The translations under genes were made by a program, and so were the position numbers. Of a DNA stretch of 64,000 nucleotides, positions 9,171-18,379 are shown piece by piece; within the stretch, counting starts at the first letter, position 1, and every line of letters begins with the position of its first letter. The notes under the pieces were generated by a model. The model had not been told where the DNA came from. It did no database searches and was given only the letters and a program-made list of their open reading frames with translations. Source of the stretch: Saccharospirillum alexandrii (GTDB lineage Bacteria > Pseudomonadota > Gammaproteobacteria > Pseudomonadales > Natronospirillaceae); assembly GCF_004000275.1 (NCBI RefSeq), contig NZ_RCIP01000003.1:1-64000 (forward strand), in the 5' to 3' direction.

Positions 9171-10523
9171 TTAAACCGTGCTCAACAAGAACTCGCGTTC
9201 CCAGGAACTGATCACCCGCTTGAAGCCTTCGTACTCAGCCCAGCGCGTTGCAATGAAGCCATCAACAAAGGTTGGCCCCAGCAGTTCCCGCATTTCCTGA
9301 CACTCGGCCATGATTTCGAGCGCGGCCTCCAGGTTAAATGGCACGTCCGGGTCGGCTTCGGCACCGGCGCGTCCGGTGACTGGCTTGCGCGGTTTCAAAT
9401 CTTTCACCATGCCCAGGTAGCCGCAGGCAAGGTTCGCCGCCATGGCCAGATAGGGGTTGGTGTCGGCACCGGGCAAGCGGTTTTCGACACGACGGGATTC
9501 CGGCGATGCCTGGGGTACCCGCAAGCCAACCGTGCGGTTTTCTTCACCCCATTCGATGTTGACCGGCGCGTTGCCGTCGGCGCCCGGCAAATAGCGCCGG
9601 TAGCTGTTCATATTGGGTGCGAACATGGGCATCAGTTGCGGGATATAGGCCTGCAAACCACCAATGTAATTGAGGAACTGCTTGGAAGCGGAACCGTCCG
9701 GATTGGAAAACAGGTTCTTGCCGGTTTTGGCGTCGACCAGCGACTGGTGAATGTGCATCGAACTGCCTGGCTCACCGGTGATCGGCTTGGCCATAAACGT
9801 TGCACCAATGTTGTGCTTTAACGCTGCTTCACGCACCGTCCGTTTAAACACAAATACCTGGTCGGCCAGTTTCAGGGCATCGCCGTGGCGGAAGTTGAAT
9901 TCCATCTGGGCGGTACCTTCCTCGTGAATCAGGGTGTCGATATCGAGGCCCTGAGCTTCACACCAATCGTAGACGTCTTCAATGATCGGATCGTACTCGT
10001 TGGCAGCATCAATGCTGAACGACTGGCGACCACTTTCCTTGCGGCCTGAACGGCCAATCGGCGGTTCCAGTGGCAAGTCCGGGTCGGTGCAGCGCTGGGT
10101 CAGGTAGAATTCCACTTCCGGGGCGACAATGGGTTTCCAGCCCTTGGCTTCATACAGGCCCAGCACTTTTTTCAGCACCGCACGTGGCGACAGTTCGATC
10201 AGGTTGCCGACGCTGTCGTAGCAGTCGTGAATCACGTGCGCTGTCGGTTCTATAGTCCAGGGCACCAGAAAGGCCGCGTTTGGATCCGGGCGCAGAATCA
10301 TATCGATATCGGCCGGGTCCAGAATGCTGTAATAGGATTCGTCGTCCGGATAATCGCCGGTTGCTGTCTGCAACAGCACACTCTCGGGCAGGCGGATGCC
10401 GCGTTCGGCAATGAACTTGTTGGTCGGCATGATCTTACCGCGCGCGATGCCGGTCTGATCGGGCGTGATGCATTCCACTTCGGTCACGCGGTTGTCTTTA
10501 AGCCACTTAATTAATTCTTCCAT
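9171..10523 (-). CDS. spuB: Gamma-glutamylpolyamine synthetase (glutamine synthetase family), SpuB type
   Basis: Predicted to ligate glutamate to putrescine or another polyamine using ATP, the entry step of the gamma-glutamylation pathway. The 450-residue protein belongs to the GS-like family (PuuA/SpuB/SpuI): it opens DQTGIARGKIMP, and has the Glu-metal stretch VAPEVEFYL, the conserved GSSMHIHQSLVD motif and RVENRLPGADTNPYLAMAA near the C-terminus. True GlnA starts and adenylylation features are absent. It begins 18 bases after spuA. A second family member lies at 13190-14554 on the other strand. Confidence 0.88.
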   Translation of the reverse strand: MEELIKWLKDNRVTEVECITPDQTGIARGKIMPTNKFIAERGIRLPESVLLQTATGDYPDDESYYSILDPADIDMILRPDPNAAFLVPWTIEPTAHVIHDCYDSVGNLIELSPRAVLKKVLGLYEAKGWKPIVAPEVEFYLTQRCTDPDLPLEPPIGRSGRKESGRQSFSIDAANEYDPIIEDVYDWCEAQGLDIDTLIHEEGTAQMEFNFRHGDALKLADQVFVFKRTVREAALKHNIGATFMAKPITGEPGSSMHIHQSLVDAKTGKNLFSNPDGSASKQFLNYIGGLQAYIPQLMPMFAPNMNSYRRYLPGADGNAPVNIEWGEENRTVGLRVPQASPESRRVENRLPGADTNPYLAMAANLACGYLGMVKDLKPRKPVTGRAGAEADPDVPFNLEAALEIMAECQEMRELLGPTFVDGFIATRWAEYEGFKRVISSWEREFLLSTV

Positions 10524-10541
10524 ACAGGGTTCGTTCGGTTG

Positions 10542-11282
10542 TCACGCTCTACACGCATCACCGAACGCCTCAAACAGTTGTCGTTGTTGGGGATGGTTCA
10601 TAACCTGCCATTCCGGGTGCCACTGCACGGCCAGGGCAAATCGCATGGCGGCGACTCGCACTGCTTCGATCAAACCGTCCGGTGCAGTGGCTTCAACCTC
10701 TAAGCCGCCCCCAAGTGTTGCTACACCTTGAACATGCAAGGAGTTTACCTCCAGGGTGTCAGTCGAAAGTATCTGCTGCAGCAACCCACCCCGGGTCAGT
10801 GCAACAGGGTGTGCCGGCGCGTACTGCTGTGCCAGCGACTCGTCTTTGTTTTCGCGATGTTCCTGCAAACCCGGCACCTCATGCAATGCCTGATGCAAGG
10901 TGCCGCCCAGAGCCACGTTGACCTCCTGAAAACCACGGCAGGCAGCAAAGAGGGGCAGGTCCCGATCCAGAGCGGCATTGATCAGGGCCAGACTCAACGC
11001 ATCACGACGTTCATCATAGGCCTGATCCGGCAACGGCGCTGCCCCATAGTGCCGTGGATGCACCATGGAGTACCCTCCGGTCAGAAAGAGACCATCGAGA
11101 CGGCTTACAAAGGAAGTGGGATCGAGCAGATCGGTCAGAGCAGGCAACAGCACGGGGGTTACACCAGCGGCCTGGGCCAGTGCGGTCAGGTACTTGTCGC
11201 CAGCCATGTGGAAGACATGCGGCGGTACCATTTTGACATCGCAGACGACGCCGACCAGTGGCCGGGCACGCTCGGGCTGCAT
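10542..11282 (-). CDS. spuA: Gamma-glutamyl-GABA hydrolase, class I glutamine amidotransferase fold
   Basis: Expected to release GABA from gamma-glutamyl-GABA at the end of the glutamylated putrescine pathway (PuuD/SpuA family). The 246-residue cytoplasmic protein has the nucleophile Cys in FAACRGFQEVNVALGG (C115) and the His-Glu pair in QWHPEW (H222, E224). It is the first gene of the minus-strand spu cluster, with a divergent promoter region of 366 bases shared with gabD. GGGGG just upstream of the ATG serves as ribosome site. Confidence 0.9.
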   Translation of the reverse strand: MQPERARPLVGVVCDVKMVPPHVFHMAGDKYLTALAQAAGVTPVLLPALTDLLDPTSFVSRLDGLFLTGGYSMVHPRHYGAAPLPDQAYDERRDALSLALINAALDRDLPLFAACRGFQEVNVALGGTLHQALHEVPGLQEHRENKDESLAQQYAPAHPVALTRGGLLQQILSTDTLEVNSLHVQGVATLGGGLEVEATAPDGLIEAVRVAAMRFALAVQWHPEWQVMNHPQQRQLFEAFGDACRA

Positions 11283-11648
11283 GCTAACCCCCTCTTGTGC
11301 TGTGCTTTATTATTACCATGAGCACTCCGGTTTCGACGTCCATCAGGCGGCAATAACCGATGGGTGCTCAGGTGTTTATTTTTTACCACGTTACCATAAA
11401 AAATAATCAACACAAGGCACTCAAATGACCGAATGTTAATTATATAAAACATAAACCCCCGATTTAGGGCCCTAAAACCCGGTAAAGTGTCAATTATTTT
11501 CACCACACCTCTTGAGCTTAACCGCTTTTTGGGGTTAGCTTGCTTTATCGATTAATCCTCTCCGGGGCACGACTATAACCACTACACTGGGTGGTTCACG
11601 GCGACACGGTCTCGCCCGTTAGCGATGCAACCCATAAGGAGCGCCTTC
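11283..11648. promoter_or_regulatory. Divergent spuA/gabD control region
   Basis: This AT-rich intergenic stretch separates the minus-strand spu operon from the plus-strand gabD operon. It holds a 14-bp perfect palindrome TTTAGGGCCCTAAA (11463-11476), a spaced inverted repeat TGAGCAC (11319-11325) / GTGCTCA (11364-11370) within the spuA leader, and AT-rich TATATAAAA-like sequence near 11441 that could be a -10 region. The gabD ribosome site AAGGAG is at 11636-11641. I cannot assign a regulator; no regulator gene sits nearby. Confidence 0.5.
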
Positions 11649-13100
11649 ATGACAGAATCCATGATTCACAGCCTCAGTTTTATCGATGGCGACTGGGCAA
11701 CGGCCCAGTCTGGCCGAACCTTCGATGTCACCAACCCGGCCAATGGCGACTGCCTGGCCGTGGTTACCGACTGCGGTCCCGAAGATGCCGAGCTGGCCAT
11801 TGAAGCGGCGCACCGGGCTTTTGCATCCTGGAAACAGGAAACGGCCAAGAGTCGTGCCACCATTCTGCGCCGCTGGTTCGAACTGATCATGAACCATCAG
11901 GATCAGTTGGCCGAACTGATGACACAGGAGTGCGGCAAGCCACTGGTCGAATCGAAAGGCGAAGTCGCCTACGGTGCTTCCTTTATAGAGTGGTTCGCCG
12001 AAGAGGCCAAGCGCGCCTCGGGTGATGTCATTCCGACCCCGAACAACGACCGCCGCATTCTGGCCATCAAACAGCCGGTCGGCGTCTGCACTGCCATTAC
12101 ACCGTGGAACTTTCCACTGGCGATGATTACCCGCAAGGTCGCCCCGGCGCTGGCCGCCGGGTGCACCATCGTCGTCAAGCCAGCCGAAGCGACGCCGCTC
12201 ACGGCCCTGGCGCTGGCCGATCTGGGCCGGCAGGCGGGCTTGCCAAAGGGGGTGTTGAACATCATCACAGCCAGCAATGGCAAAGCCGTCGGTGAAGTGC
12301 TCAGTACTCATCCACTGGTGCGCAAGGTGAGTTTTACCGGCTCAACCCCGGTGGGCAAGACGCTCATTCGCCAGGCCGCTGACACGGTGAAGCGGGTATC
12401 GATGGAGCTCGGCGGTAATGCCCCTTTTATTGTCTTTGACGATGCCGATATTGAGGCGGCTGTTAAAGGTGCCATGGCGTCCAAGTACCGAAATACCGGC
12501 CAGACGTGCGTCTGTGTAAACCGCTTTCTGGTCCAGGAAGGCGTATATGACCGCTTCGCCAGCGCCATGGCCGCAGCCAGTGAACAGCTTAAGGTGGGCA
12601 ACGGCATGGACGACGGCGTCACCATTGGGCCGTTGATCAATGAAGCCGGGCTGGAGAAAGTCGAAGCCCTGCTCAACGAGGCGACCGATCAGGGCGCCAA
12701 GGTACTGCTCGGTGGCAAACGTCACAGCCTGGGCCACTGTTTTTTTGAACCGACCGTGCTAACCGACGTGAAACCGACCATGCGCGTCAGCCAGGAAGAA
12801 ATTTTTGGCCCGATCACCGCCCTGACGCGGTTCAAAACCGAAGAGGACGCGGTGCAACTGGCCAACGATACTCCCTTCGGGCTCGCCGCCTACTTTTACA
12901 GCAGCAACCTGTCGCGCATCTGGCGGGTCGCTGAAGCGCTGGAATATGGGATGGTAGGCATTAATGAGGGTATTATCTCGACGGAGGTCGCGCCCTTCGG
13001 CGGCGTGAAGGAGTCGGGCCTCGGCCGCGAAGGCAGCCAGTACGGTATCGATGAGTATCTGGAACTGAAGTATTTATGCATGGGCGGTCTCGACCGCTGA
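11649..13100 (+). CDS. gabD: Succinate-semialdehyde dehydrogenase, NAD(P)+ dependent
   Basis: Oxidises succinate semialdehyde to succinate, the last step from putrescine via GABA to the TCA cycle. The 483-residue aldehyde dehydrogenase has the general base Glu in ELGGNAPFIVFDDAD (E253) and nucleophile Cys in GQTCVCVNRF (C287), the latter context being typical of GabD. The start at 11649 (MTESMIHS) follows AAGGAG with good spacing; an in-frame upstream ATG at 11625 would place the ribosome site inside the gene. Divergent from spuA. Confidence 0.93.
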   Translation: MTESMIHSLSFIDGDWATAQSGRTFDVTNPANGDCLAVVTDCGPEDAELAIEAAHRAFASWKQETAKSRATILRRWFELIMNHQDQLAELMTQECGKPLVESKGEVAYGASFIEWFAEEAKRASGDVIPTPNNDRRILAIKQPVGVCTAITPWNFPLAMITRKVAPALAAGCTIVVKPAEATPLTALALADLGRQAGLPKGVLNIITASNGKAVGEVLSTHPLVRKVSFTGSTPVGKTLIRQAADTVKRVSMELGGNAPFIVFDDADIEAAVKGAMASKYRNTGQTCVCVNRFLVQEGVYDRFASAMAAASEQLKVGNGMDDGVTIGPLINEAGLEKVEALLNEATDQGAKVLLGGKRHSLGHCFFEPTVLTDVKPTMRVSQEEIFGPITALTRFKTEEDAVQLANDTPFGLAAYFYSSNLSRIWRVAEALEYGMVGINEGIISTEVAPFGGVKESGLGREGSQYGIDEYLELKYLCMGGLDR

Positions 13101-13105
13101 TCCTT

Positions 13106-13163
13106 TTGGCGGCAATGCCGCCCAACTGTTAAGTCGCTGTGTCAGGCCCGGTAAGCCCGGGCC
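13106..13163. terminator. Two adjacent GC-rich hairpins after gabD
   Basis: GGCGGC (13108-13113) pairs with GCCGCC (13117-13122) across AAT, and GGCCCGG (13145-13151) pairs with CCGGGCC (13157-13163) across five bases. Neither is followed by a T-run, so they may modulate read-through into the next gene or protect the gabD message rather than act as strong intrinsic terminators. Confidence 0.4.
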
Positions 13164-13189
13164 GTCATCGCCAACGATGAGAAAGCATC

Positions 13190-14554
13190 ATGTCACACCC
13201 TGAAGTAACCGCCTTTCTGGAGCAACACCCGAACGTCACCACCATCGAACTGCTGGTCACCGACCTCAACGGTGTGCTGCGCGGCAAACGCATTGAGCGT
13301 GAGCTGCTGGAAAAAGTGTATGAAGAAGGCTTTAACCTGCCCGGCTCTGTGATGGCGCTGGACGCGACCGGTACCACGGTTGAAGAGACCGGCCTCGGTG
13401 CTGAAGACGGCGACCGCGACCGGCTGTGTCTGCCGGTTCCCGGCACTCTGGCGATGGTGCCCTGGCACGCCGACGGCGACCGGGCTCAGGCGCTGTTCAC
13501 CATGTTCGAGACCGACGCTGAAACCCCCTTCCTGATGGACCCGCGCCAGGTACTGGTGCAGGCGGTGAAGCGCTTCAATGAACTGGGCTATACCCCGGGT
13601 ATTGCGGTGGAGCTGGAATTTTATCTGATCGACACCGAGCGCGATGCGGATGGCAAACTGCAACCCCCGGTCTCTCCGGTCAGTGGCCGGCGTATGAGTT
13701 CCAAGCAGGTCTATTCGATGGATGACCTGGATGACTACGATTTCTTCATCCGCGATGTACTCGACACCGCCCACGAACAGAATATCCCGGCCGACACGGT
13801 GATCACCGAATACGCGCCCGGCCAGTTTGAGGTGAACCTCAATTACGGCAACGATCCGATGCGTGCAGCGGACGAGGCGGTCATGCTCAAACGCGTCATC
13901 GCCCAGGTAGCGCGCAAGTGGGAAATGGAAGCCACCTTTATGGCCAAGCCCTACATCGAGGAAGCGGGCAGCGGCATGCACATTCACCTAAGCCTGATGG
14001 ATAGTGAGGGCAACAATATCTTCGCCAGTGAGGACCCGGAAAACGTGCCGGAGATGCGCTGGGCCATGGGCGGATTAATCGACATGGCCGACCACGTTCA
14101 GGCATTGCTGTGCCCGAACATCAACAGCTACCGCCGCCTCAACCCCGATGCCTTCGCTCCGACCGCCAAAACCTGGGGTTACGATAACCGCACGTCTGCC
14201 TTGCGCATTCCCTCTGGCAGCATCGAAGCCACCCGCATCGAGCACCGCCTGAGCGGAGCCGACACCAACCCCTACCTGGCAGTAGCGGTGGTATTGGCAG
14301 GCGTCACCGAAGGTCTGCAAAACCACATAGAACCGCCCGAACCGGTCGAAGGCAACGTCTACGACCAGGACCACCCGGAGCTCGCCGACAACGCCCGCGA
14401 TGCGCTGCGTTCCATGATTCTGGATGAACGTGTCCAGAAATGGTTCGGTGCCGACTTCATCGAGATGTACCGCATCTGCAAATGGAGCGAAGTGCGGTTA
14501 TTCGAGCGCCAGGTCACCCCCATGGAATACGAGCTTCTGCTACCCTATATTTGA
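13190..14554 (+). CDS. Second gamma-glutamylpolyamine synthetase (glutamine synthetase family)
   Basis: A 454-residue GS-like protein of the PuuA/SpuI/PauA group, paralogous to the gene at 9171-10523. It opens VTDLNGVLRGKRI and contains VELEFYLIDTERD, the GSGMHIHLSLMDSEGN motif and RIEHRLSGADTNPYLAVAVV. Such enzymes glutamylate putrescine, spermidine or diaminopropane; two copies with different preferences are known in pseudomonads. It follows gabD by 89 bases containing two hairpins and may be co-transcribed with it. Which polyamine it prefers cannot be read from the sequence. Confidence 0.85.
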   Translation: MSHPEVTAFLEQHPNVTTIELLVTDLNGVLRGKRIERELLEKVYEEGFNLPGSVMALDATGTTVEETGLGAEDGDRDRLCLPVPGTLAMVPWHADGDRAQALFTMFETDAETPFLMDPRQVLVQAVKRFNELGYTPGIAVELEFYLIDTERDADGKLQPPVSPVSGRRMSSKQVYSMDDLDDYDFFIRDVLDTAHEQNIPADTVITEYAPGQFEVNLNYGNDPMRAADEAVMLKRVIAQVARKWEMEATFMAKPYIEEAGSGMHIHLSLMDSEGNNIFASEDPENVPEMRWAMGGLIDMADHVQALLCPNINSYRRLNPDAFAPTAKTWGYDNRTSALRIPSGSIEATRIEHRLSGADTNPYLAVAVVLAGVTEGLQNHIEPPEPVEGNVYDQDHPELADNARDALRSMILDERVQKWFGADFIEMYRICKWSEVRLFERQVTPMEYELLLPYI

Positions 14555-14590
14555 GTGCTCAGGGTTTGGAGCCTATGTTGCCGTGAGTCC

Positions 14591-14704
14591 GTGTCAGCCA
14601 CCGGGTGTGACTATCCGGGGGTCGGCGTGGACCCTTCCATGGGGCCTAGACCGCAGCATCCATGCTGCGGACTTCCCCGGATAGTCACACCCGGCACCTG
14701 ACAC
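14591..14704 (+). repeat. Intergenic cruciform repeat, subtype 1, copy A
   Basis: 30-bp inverted arms at 14591-14620 and 14675-14704 match except for three bases. Between them lie a short hairpin around ACCCTTCCATGGGG and a 9-bp-stem hairpin CCGCAGCATCCATGCTGCGG (14651-14670). The centre is nearly identical to copy D (23262-23374), whereas the outer arms differ in sequence. The element lies between two plus-strand genes. The remaining 14705-14852 contains an AAACACC/GGTGTTT inverted repeat (14760-14766/14781-14787) and the aguB ribosome site GAGGAG. Confidence 0.85.
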
Positions 14705-14852
14705 TCGCTAGGTAATCAGCCTTAAATTGAATGAAATAAACCGCTGGCAGAACGGTGAGAAACACCTCAAAAATAACGCTGGTGTTTTCGTCAATTTCAG
14801 GAAAAATACGCGCCCCTGAGAACCCAGGGTTAACCCCGAGGAGCCAAGATAG

Positions 14853-15722
14853 ATGAGACCGGTAACTGTAGCTGCCACCCAGATGAGCTGTGGCTGGGAC
14901 GTTGACGCCAACATTGCCAAAGCCGACGCCCTCGTGCGTGAGGCCGCCGCAAAAGGCGCACAGATCATCCTGATACAGGAACTGTTTGAGCGCTGCTACT
15001 TTTGCCAGAAGCAAATCGAAGGCTACATGGCGTTCGCGACACCGGTTGATGAGAATCCGGCTATCCAGCATTTCAGTAAAGTGGCTGCCGAGCTCAAGGT
15101 CGTGCTGCCCATCAGTTTTTACGAGCGCGCCAATAATGCGTTTTACAACACCGTCGCTATCATCGACGCCGACGGCAGCAATCTGGGTATCTATCGCAAG
15201 ACCCACATTCCTGACGGCCCGGGCTATTCCGAAAAATTCTATTTCACACCGGGCGACACCGGCTTCAAAGTCTGGGATACCGCCTATGCGCGCATCGGCG
15301 TCGGCATTTGCTGGGACCAGTGGTTCCCGGAAACCGCCCGCGCCATGGCGTTGATGGGGGCGGAACTGCTGTTCTATCCGACGGCCATTGGCAGCGAACC
15401 GCAAGACCACACCATCGATTCTCGCGATCACTGGCAAATGACCCAGCAGGGTCATGCGGCCGCCAACCTGACGCCGTATATCGCCAGCAACCGCACCGGC
15501 GTTGAAGCCGAGGGCGAGCAAACCATTTCGTTTTATGGCTCGTCATTCATTGCCAATGAACTGGGCCAGAAAGTGGCTGAGTTTGATCGCAATGACGAGG
15601 GCGTTCTGGTTCACACCTTCGACCTGGATGAAGTGGCCAGCACCCGCCGCGCCTGGGGCGTGTTCCGCGATCGTCGGCCAGATTTGTACGACCCGTTAAT
15701 GACCAAGGACGGAGGCCGCTGA
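14853..15722 (+). CDS. aguB: N-carbamoylputrescine amidase
   Basis: Hydrolyses N-carbamoylputrescine to putrescine, CO2 and ammonia. The 289-residue nitrilase-superfamily enzyme shows the full triad: E43 in [11 protein letters not shown]116 in YRKTHIPDG and C153 in [12 protein letters not shown]. The length and the [20 protein letters not shown] stretch are typical of plant and bacterial AguB/CPA. GAGGAG precedes the ATG. It ends two bases before aguA, so the two act as one operon supplying putrescine to the pathway encoded around them. Confidence 0.95.
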   Translation: MRPVTVAATQMSCGWDVDANIAKADALVREAAAKGAQIILIQELFERCYFCQKQIEGYMAFATPVDENPAIQHFSKVAAELKVVLPISFYERANNAFYNTVAIIDADGSNLGIYRKTHIPDGPGYSEKFYFTPGDTGFKVWDTAYARIGVGICWDQWFPETARAMALMGAELLFYPTAIGSEPQDHTIDSRDHWQMTQQGHAAANLTPYIASNRTGVEAEGEQTISFYGSSFIANELGQKVAEFDRNDEGVLVHTFDLDEVASTRRAWGVFRDRRPDLYDPLMTKDGGR

Positions 15723-15723
15723 T

Positions 15724-16821
15724 ATGCCGGCGCCGCTAACCTCGACACCGCGTGCAGACGGCTATGGCATGCCCGCCGAATGGGCACCGCACAGCCAAAC
15801 CTGGATGCTGTGGCCGGAACGGCCGGATAACTGGCGCTACGGCGCCAAGCCCGCCCAAGCTGCCTATACGGCGGTTGCCGAAGCCATCGCCCGCTTTGAA
15901 CCGGTGACCATGGGTGTCTCGGCCGATCAGTACGAAAACGCCTGCGCCCGACTCAGTGCCGGCATTCGCGTTGTTGAAATCTCTTGCAACGATGCCTGGG
16001 TCCGGGATACCGGGCCGACGTTTATCACTAACGGTGAAGGCGGTCTGCGCGCCAACGACTGGGAATTCAACGCCTGGGGTGGTCTTACCGGCGGTCTGTA
16101 TCAGCCGTGGAACCGGGATGACCAGGTGGCGCAGAAGATCTGCAATATGGAGCGCATCGAACGCTACCGCACCGAAGGTTTTGTGCTCGAAGGCGGCGCC
16201 ATTCATGTCGATGGCGAAGGCACATTGATGACCACCGAAGAGTGCCTGCTGAACAATAACCGCAATCCGCATCTGACGCGGGCGGAAATAGAGCAGCGGC
16301 TGCGGGATCATCTGAATATCGATACCATTTTGTGGGTACCCGATGGCATTTACAACGACGAGACCAATGGTCACATCGACAACATGGCCTGTTTCATCAG
16401 CCCGGGCCAGGTCGTCCTTGCGTGGACGGACGACGAGACCGACCCACAGTATCATCGCAGTCGCCAGGCTTACGATTACCTCAGCGCCCATCGCGACGCC
16501 AAAGGCCGGTCACTGAGCATCACCAAGATGCCATTGCCCAAGCCACTGATGCAGACCGAAGCCGAGGTCGATGGTATCGACTGGGCCCAGAAAGCCTGGC
16601 CGCGCCGGGCCGGTGAACGCATGGCCGCCAGCTATGTGAACTTTCTGATGGTCAACGGCGGCATCATTCTGCCAAGCTTCGATGACCCGCAAGACGACAT
16701 CGCCGCCAGCATTCTCAGCGACCTTTGCAAAGAGCGGGAAATAGTACAGGTGCCGGGCCGTGAAATTCTGCTCGGTGGTGGCAATATTCACTGCATCACC
16801 CAGCAGCAACCATTGGCCTGA
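15724..16821 (+). CDS. aguA: Agmatine deiminase
   Basis: Converts agmatine to N-carbamoylputrescine and ammonia in the cytoplasm. The 365-residue guanidino-modifying enzyme has the family opening [20 protein letters not shown], the NNRNPHLT stretch, the GHIDNMACF segment and the catalytic Cys in [13 protein letters not shown] (C357). It follows aguB immediately. In Pseudomonas aeruginosa this pair is controlled by AguR; no TetR-type regulator is visible next to it here. Confidence 0.96.
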   Translation: MPAPLTSTPRADGYGMPAEWAPHSQTWMLWPERPDNWRYGAKPAQAAYTAVAEAIARFEPVTMGVSADQYENACARLSAGIRVVEISCNDAWVRDTGPTFITNGEGGLRANDWEFNAWGGLTGGLYQPWNRDDQVAQKICNMERIERYRTEGFVLEGGAIHVDGEGTLMTTEECLLNNNRNPHLTRAEIEQRLRDHLNIDTILWVPDGIYNDETNGHIDNMACFISPGQVVLAWTDDETDPQYHRSRQAYDYLSAHRDAKGRSLSITKMPLPKPLMQTEAEVDGIDWAQKAWPRRAGERMAASYVNFLMVNGGIILPSFDDPQDDIAASILSDLCKEREIVQVPGREILLGGGNIHCITQQQPLA

Positions 16822-16884
16822 GAACGCGAGTTAGCCTGGCAGTCACCTTTTGGAGACGGCTTAATTCGATGTTGTGGCGAATCC

Positions 16885-16997
16885 GCGTCAGGCATCGGGT
16901 ACGCCTCAGGCGGTCGCTGCAAGTACATCCGTGTAAGCTCGGCGGTCCCCATCCCTGGGGACCGACGCCCGCCTGAGGCGTACCCGACCCCTGGCGC
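16885..16997 (+). repeat. Intergenic cruciform repeat, subtype 2, copy B
   Basis: 28-bp arms at 16885-16912 and 16970-16997 pair with three mismatches. The centre holds TACATCCGTGTA and an 8-bp-stem hairpin CGGTCCCC...GGGGACCG (about 16943-16964). Copy C (21723-21835) has almost the same centre but unrelated arms. It lies 63 bases after aguA and could act as a transcript end, although no T-run follows. Confidence 0.85.
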
Positions 16998-17098
16998 TAG
17001 TCCTTCAGGGTTTATCAACCTGTTCTTTTGTTAAAGATGCCTTTCCAGCCGCATTTCGTTACTCTTCCCCAACCTCATTACTGCCAGACGAGACCTAC

Positions 17099-17758
17099 AT
17101 GCTTTACACCTTTTTAAAGGACACTGCCCAGTTCTTTCGCCAGCACTTGATCGCGCTGATCATCATCACCGTGGGTCTGGGGTTCCTCTTCGAAGTGCTG
17201 TTTGTTTTGCTGCAGGGGGCATTTGCCGAGTTTCCCTATGCCTGGCCCCTGATGTTATTGCAATGGGTGGGTGGTGTCTGGGCCTCAGCGGCCGTGGTTC
17301 TGTACGTTCGCCAGTCACTGAATAACCAGTACCTGCCCCCTAAAGACGCCATTACCCAGGCCCTACCCTGGGTGTTGCCACTGGCCGGCGTACAAATTCT
17401 GACCGGCTTTGCAGTGGGCCTGGGTCTATTACTCATTGTTCCGGGAATCTATTTTGGTGTGCGCCTGGCGCTGGCCACTTTTTACCTGATCGATGGTCGC
17501 GAACCCATACCCGATGCACTGCGCAAAGCCTGGACCGGCAGCATGGGGTTCGGCTGGATCATCTTTGGCGGCTACGCGCTGATTTACGGGGTGTTGCTGC
17601 TGGTCAGCCAGATCGTCGTAGGCAGTCTGGATTTGGCGGAGGGCTATGGGCCACTGAATTTTATCATCGCACTGATCTTTAAGCCGGTCGGTGCCTTTGC
17701 ACTGATCTTCGGCTTCCGCATCTACTCGGAAGCCGTCAAACAGCCCGCCAAGCCCTGA
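17099..17758 (+). CDS. Polytopic inner-membrane protein, YciC (UPF0259)-like
   Basis: A 219-residue very hydrophobic protein with about six membrane segments: near 16-40, 50-70, 85-115, 120-135, 150-178 and 190-208. The GIYFGVRLALATFYLIDGRE stretch and paired helices resemble the YciC/UPF0259 membrane family, whose function is not established. It has no obvious operon partner: repeat B lies upstream and a 620-base non-coding stretch lies downstream. Confidence 0.6.
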   Translation: MLYTFLKDTAQFFRQHLIALIIITVGLGFLFEVLFVLLQGAFAEFPYAWPLMLLQWVGGVWASAAVVLYVRQSLNNQYLPPKDAITQALPWVLPLAGVQILTGFAVGLGLLLIVPGIYFGVRLALATFYLIDGREPIPDALRKAWTGSMGFGWIIFGGYALIYGVLLLVSQIVVGSLDLAEGYGPLNFIIALIFKPVGAFALIFGFRIYSEAVKQPAKP

Positions 17759-18379
17759 TCGGGGGCGGGTGCAGCGCAGTGGATAACACAGCCTAGATGC
17801 CGTCGCAACCGGCTTTTATTCACACCTCAGCTGGCCACCCGGCCGCTCGCTGTCAAGCCATTTTTTCATCAAAAAGGCTCTAAAACAGGCTTGACAGCAC
17901 CTGCTCTCCTCACAACCTCCCTAAGTCCATCGCATTCTACTTACCCACAGAAAATGTGGATAACCTTCTGCATAACTTTGGGACAAACCCATTGAATGCG
18001 AACCTTTCCCCACTACCATGGCGTTGCAGCCAGATTGGTAAAATTGACTGATTTTCCAACACCCGCTTTGTGCTCACTGGAACATAAGGCCGTTAAGGTC
18101 GAAACCAAACTGTGCGCCTGTTCACTTTTTACACACAGAATCTGACTCTTTTTACACTCGTTAGGCGGTCATTCCAATGCCAGGCCTGTTTCTGCGGGTG
18201 ACGCCAAGGGTTTGAATTTTCAGGCATTTCCTGGTTTGGCCGGCACTCGCCCACCAACGTTGTTCATTAAATCCGACCATGTCGTTCAAATCTTCTGATT
18301 GATCAGTTGGAACCTGCGCTGTCGTATCCCCTCTCGCTGGCCAGCACCCACAACAACTTATTCTGGAAGGATAACAACA
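17759..18379. other. 620-base non-coding region with DnaA-box-like sites and a strong inverted repeat
   Basis: No convincing gene was found. A perfect DnaA box in reverse orientation, TGTGGATAA, lies at 17955-17963. It faces TTACCCACA (17941-17949), one mismatch from the consensus, and AGTGGATAA (17779-17787) is a third near-match. An 11-bp perfect inverted repeat GCTGTCAAGCC / GGCTTGACAGC (about 17850-17899) encloses a T6/A5-containing AT-rich loop. The last ~80 bases form the leader of the DUF4397 lipoprotein gene. Confidence 0.45.

Noticed and set aside
14591-14704. The cruciform repeats as integron attC sites
   Set aside because: No integron integrase, no gene cassettes, no GTTRRRY core, and copies sit between unrelated housekeeping genes in both orientations.
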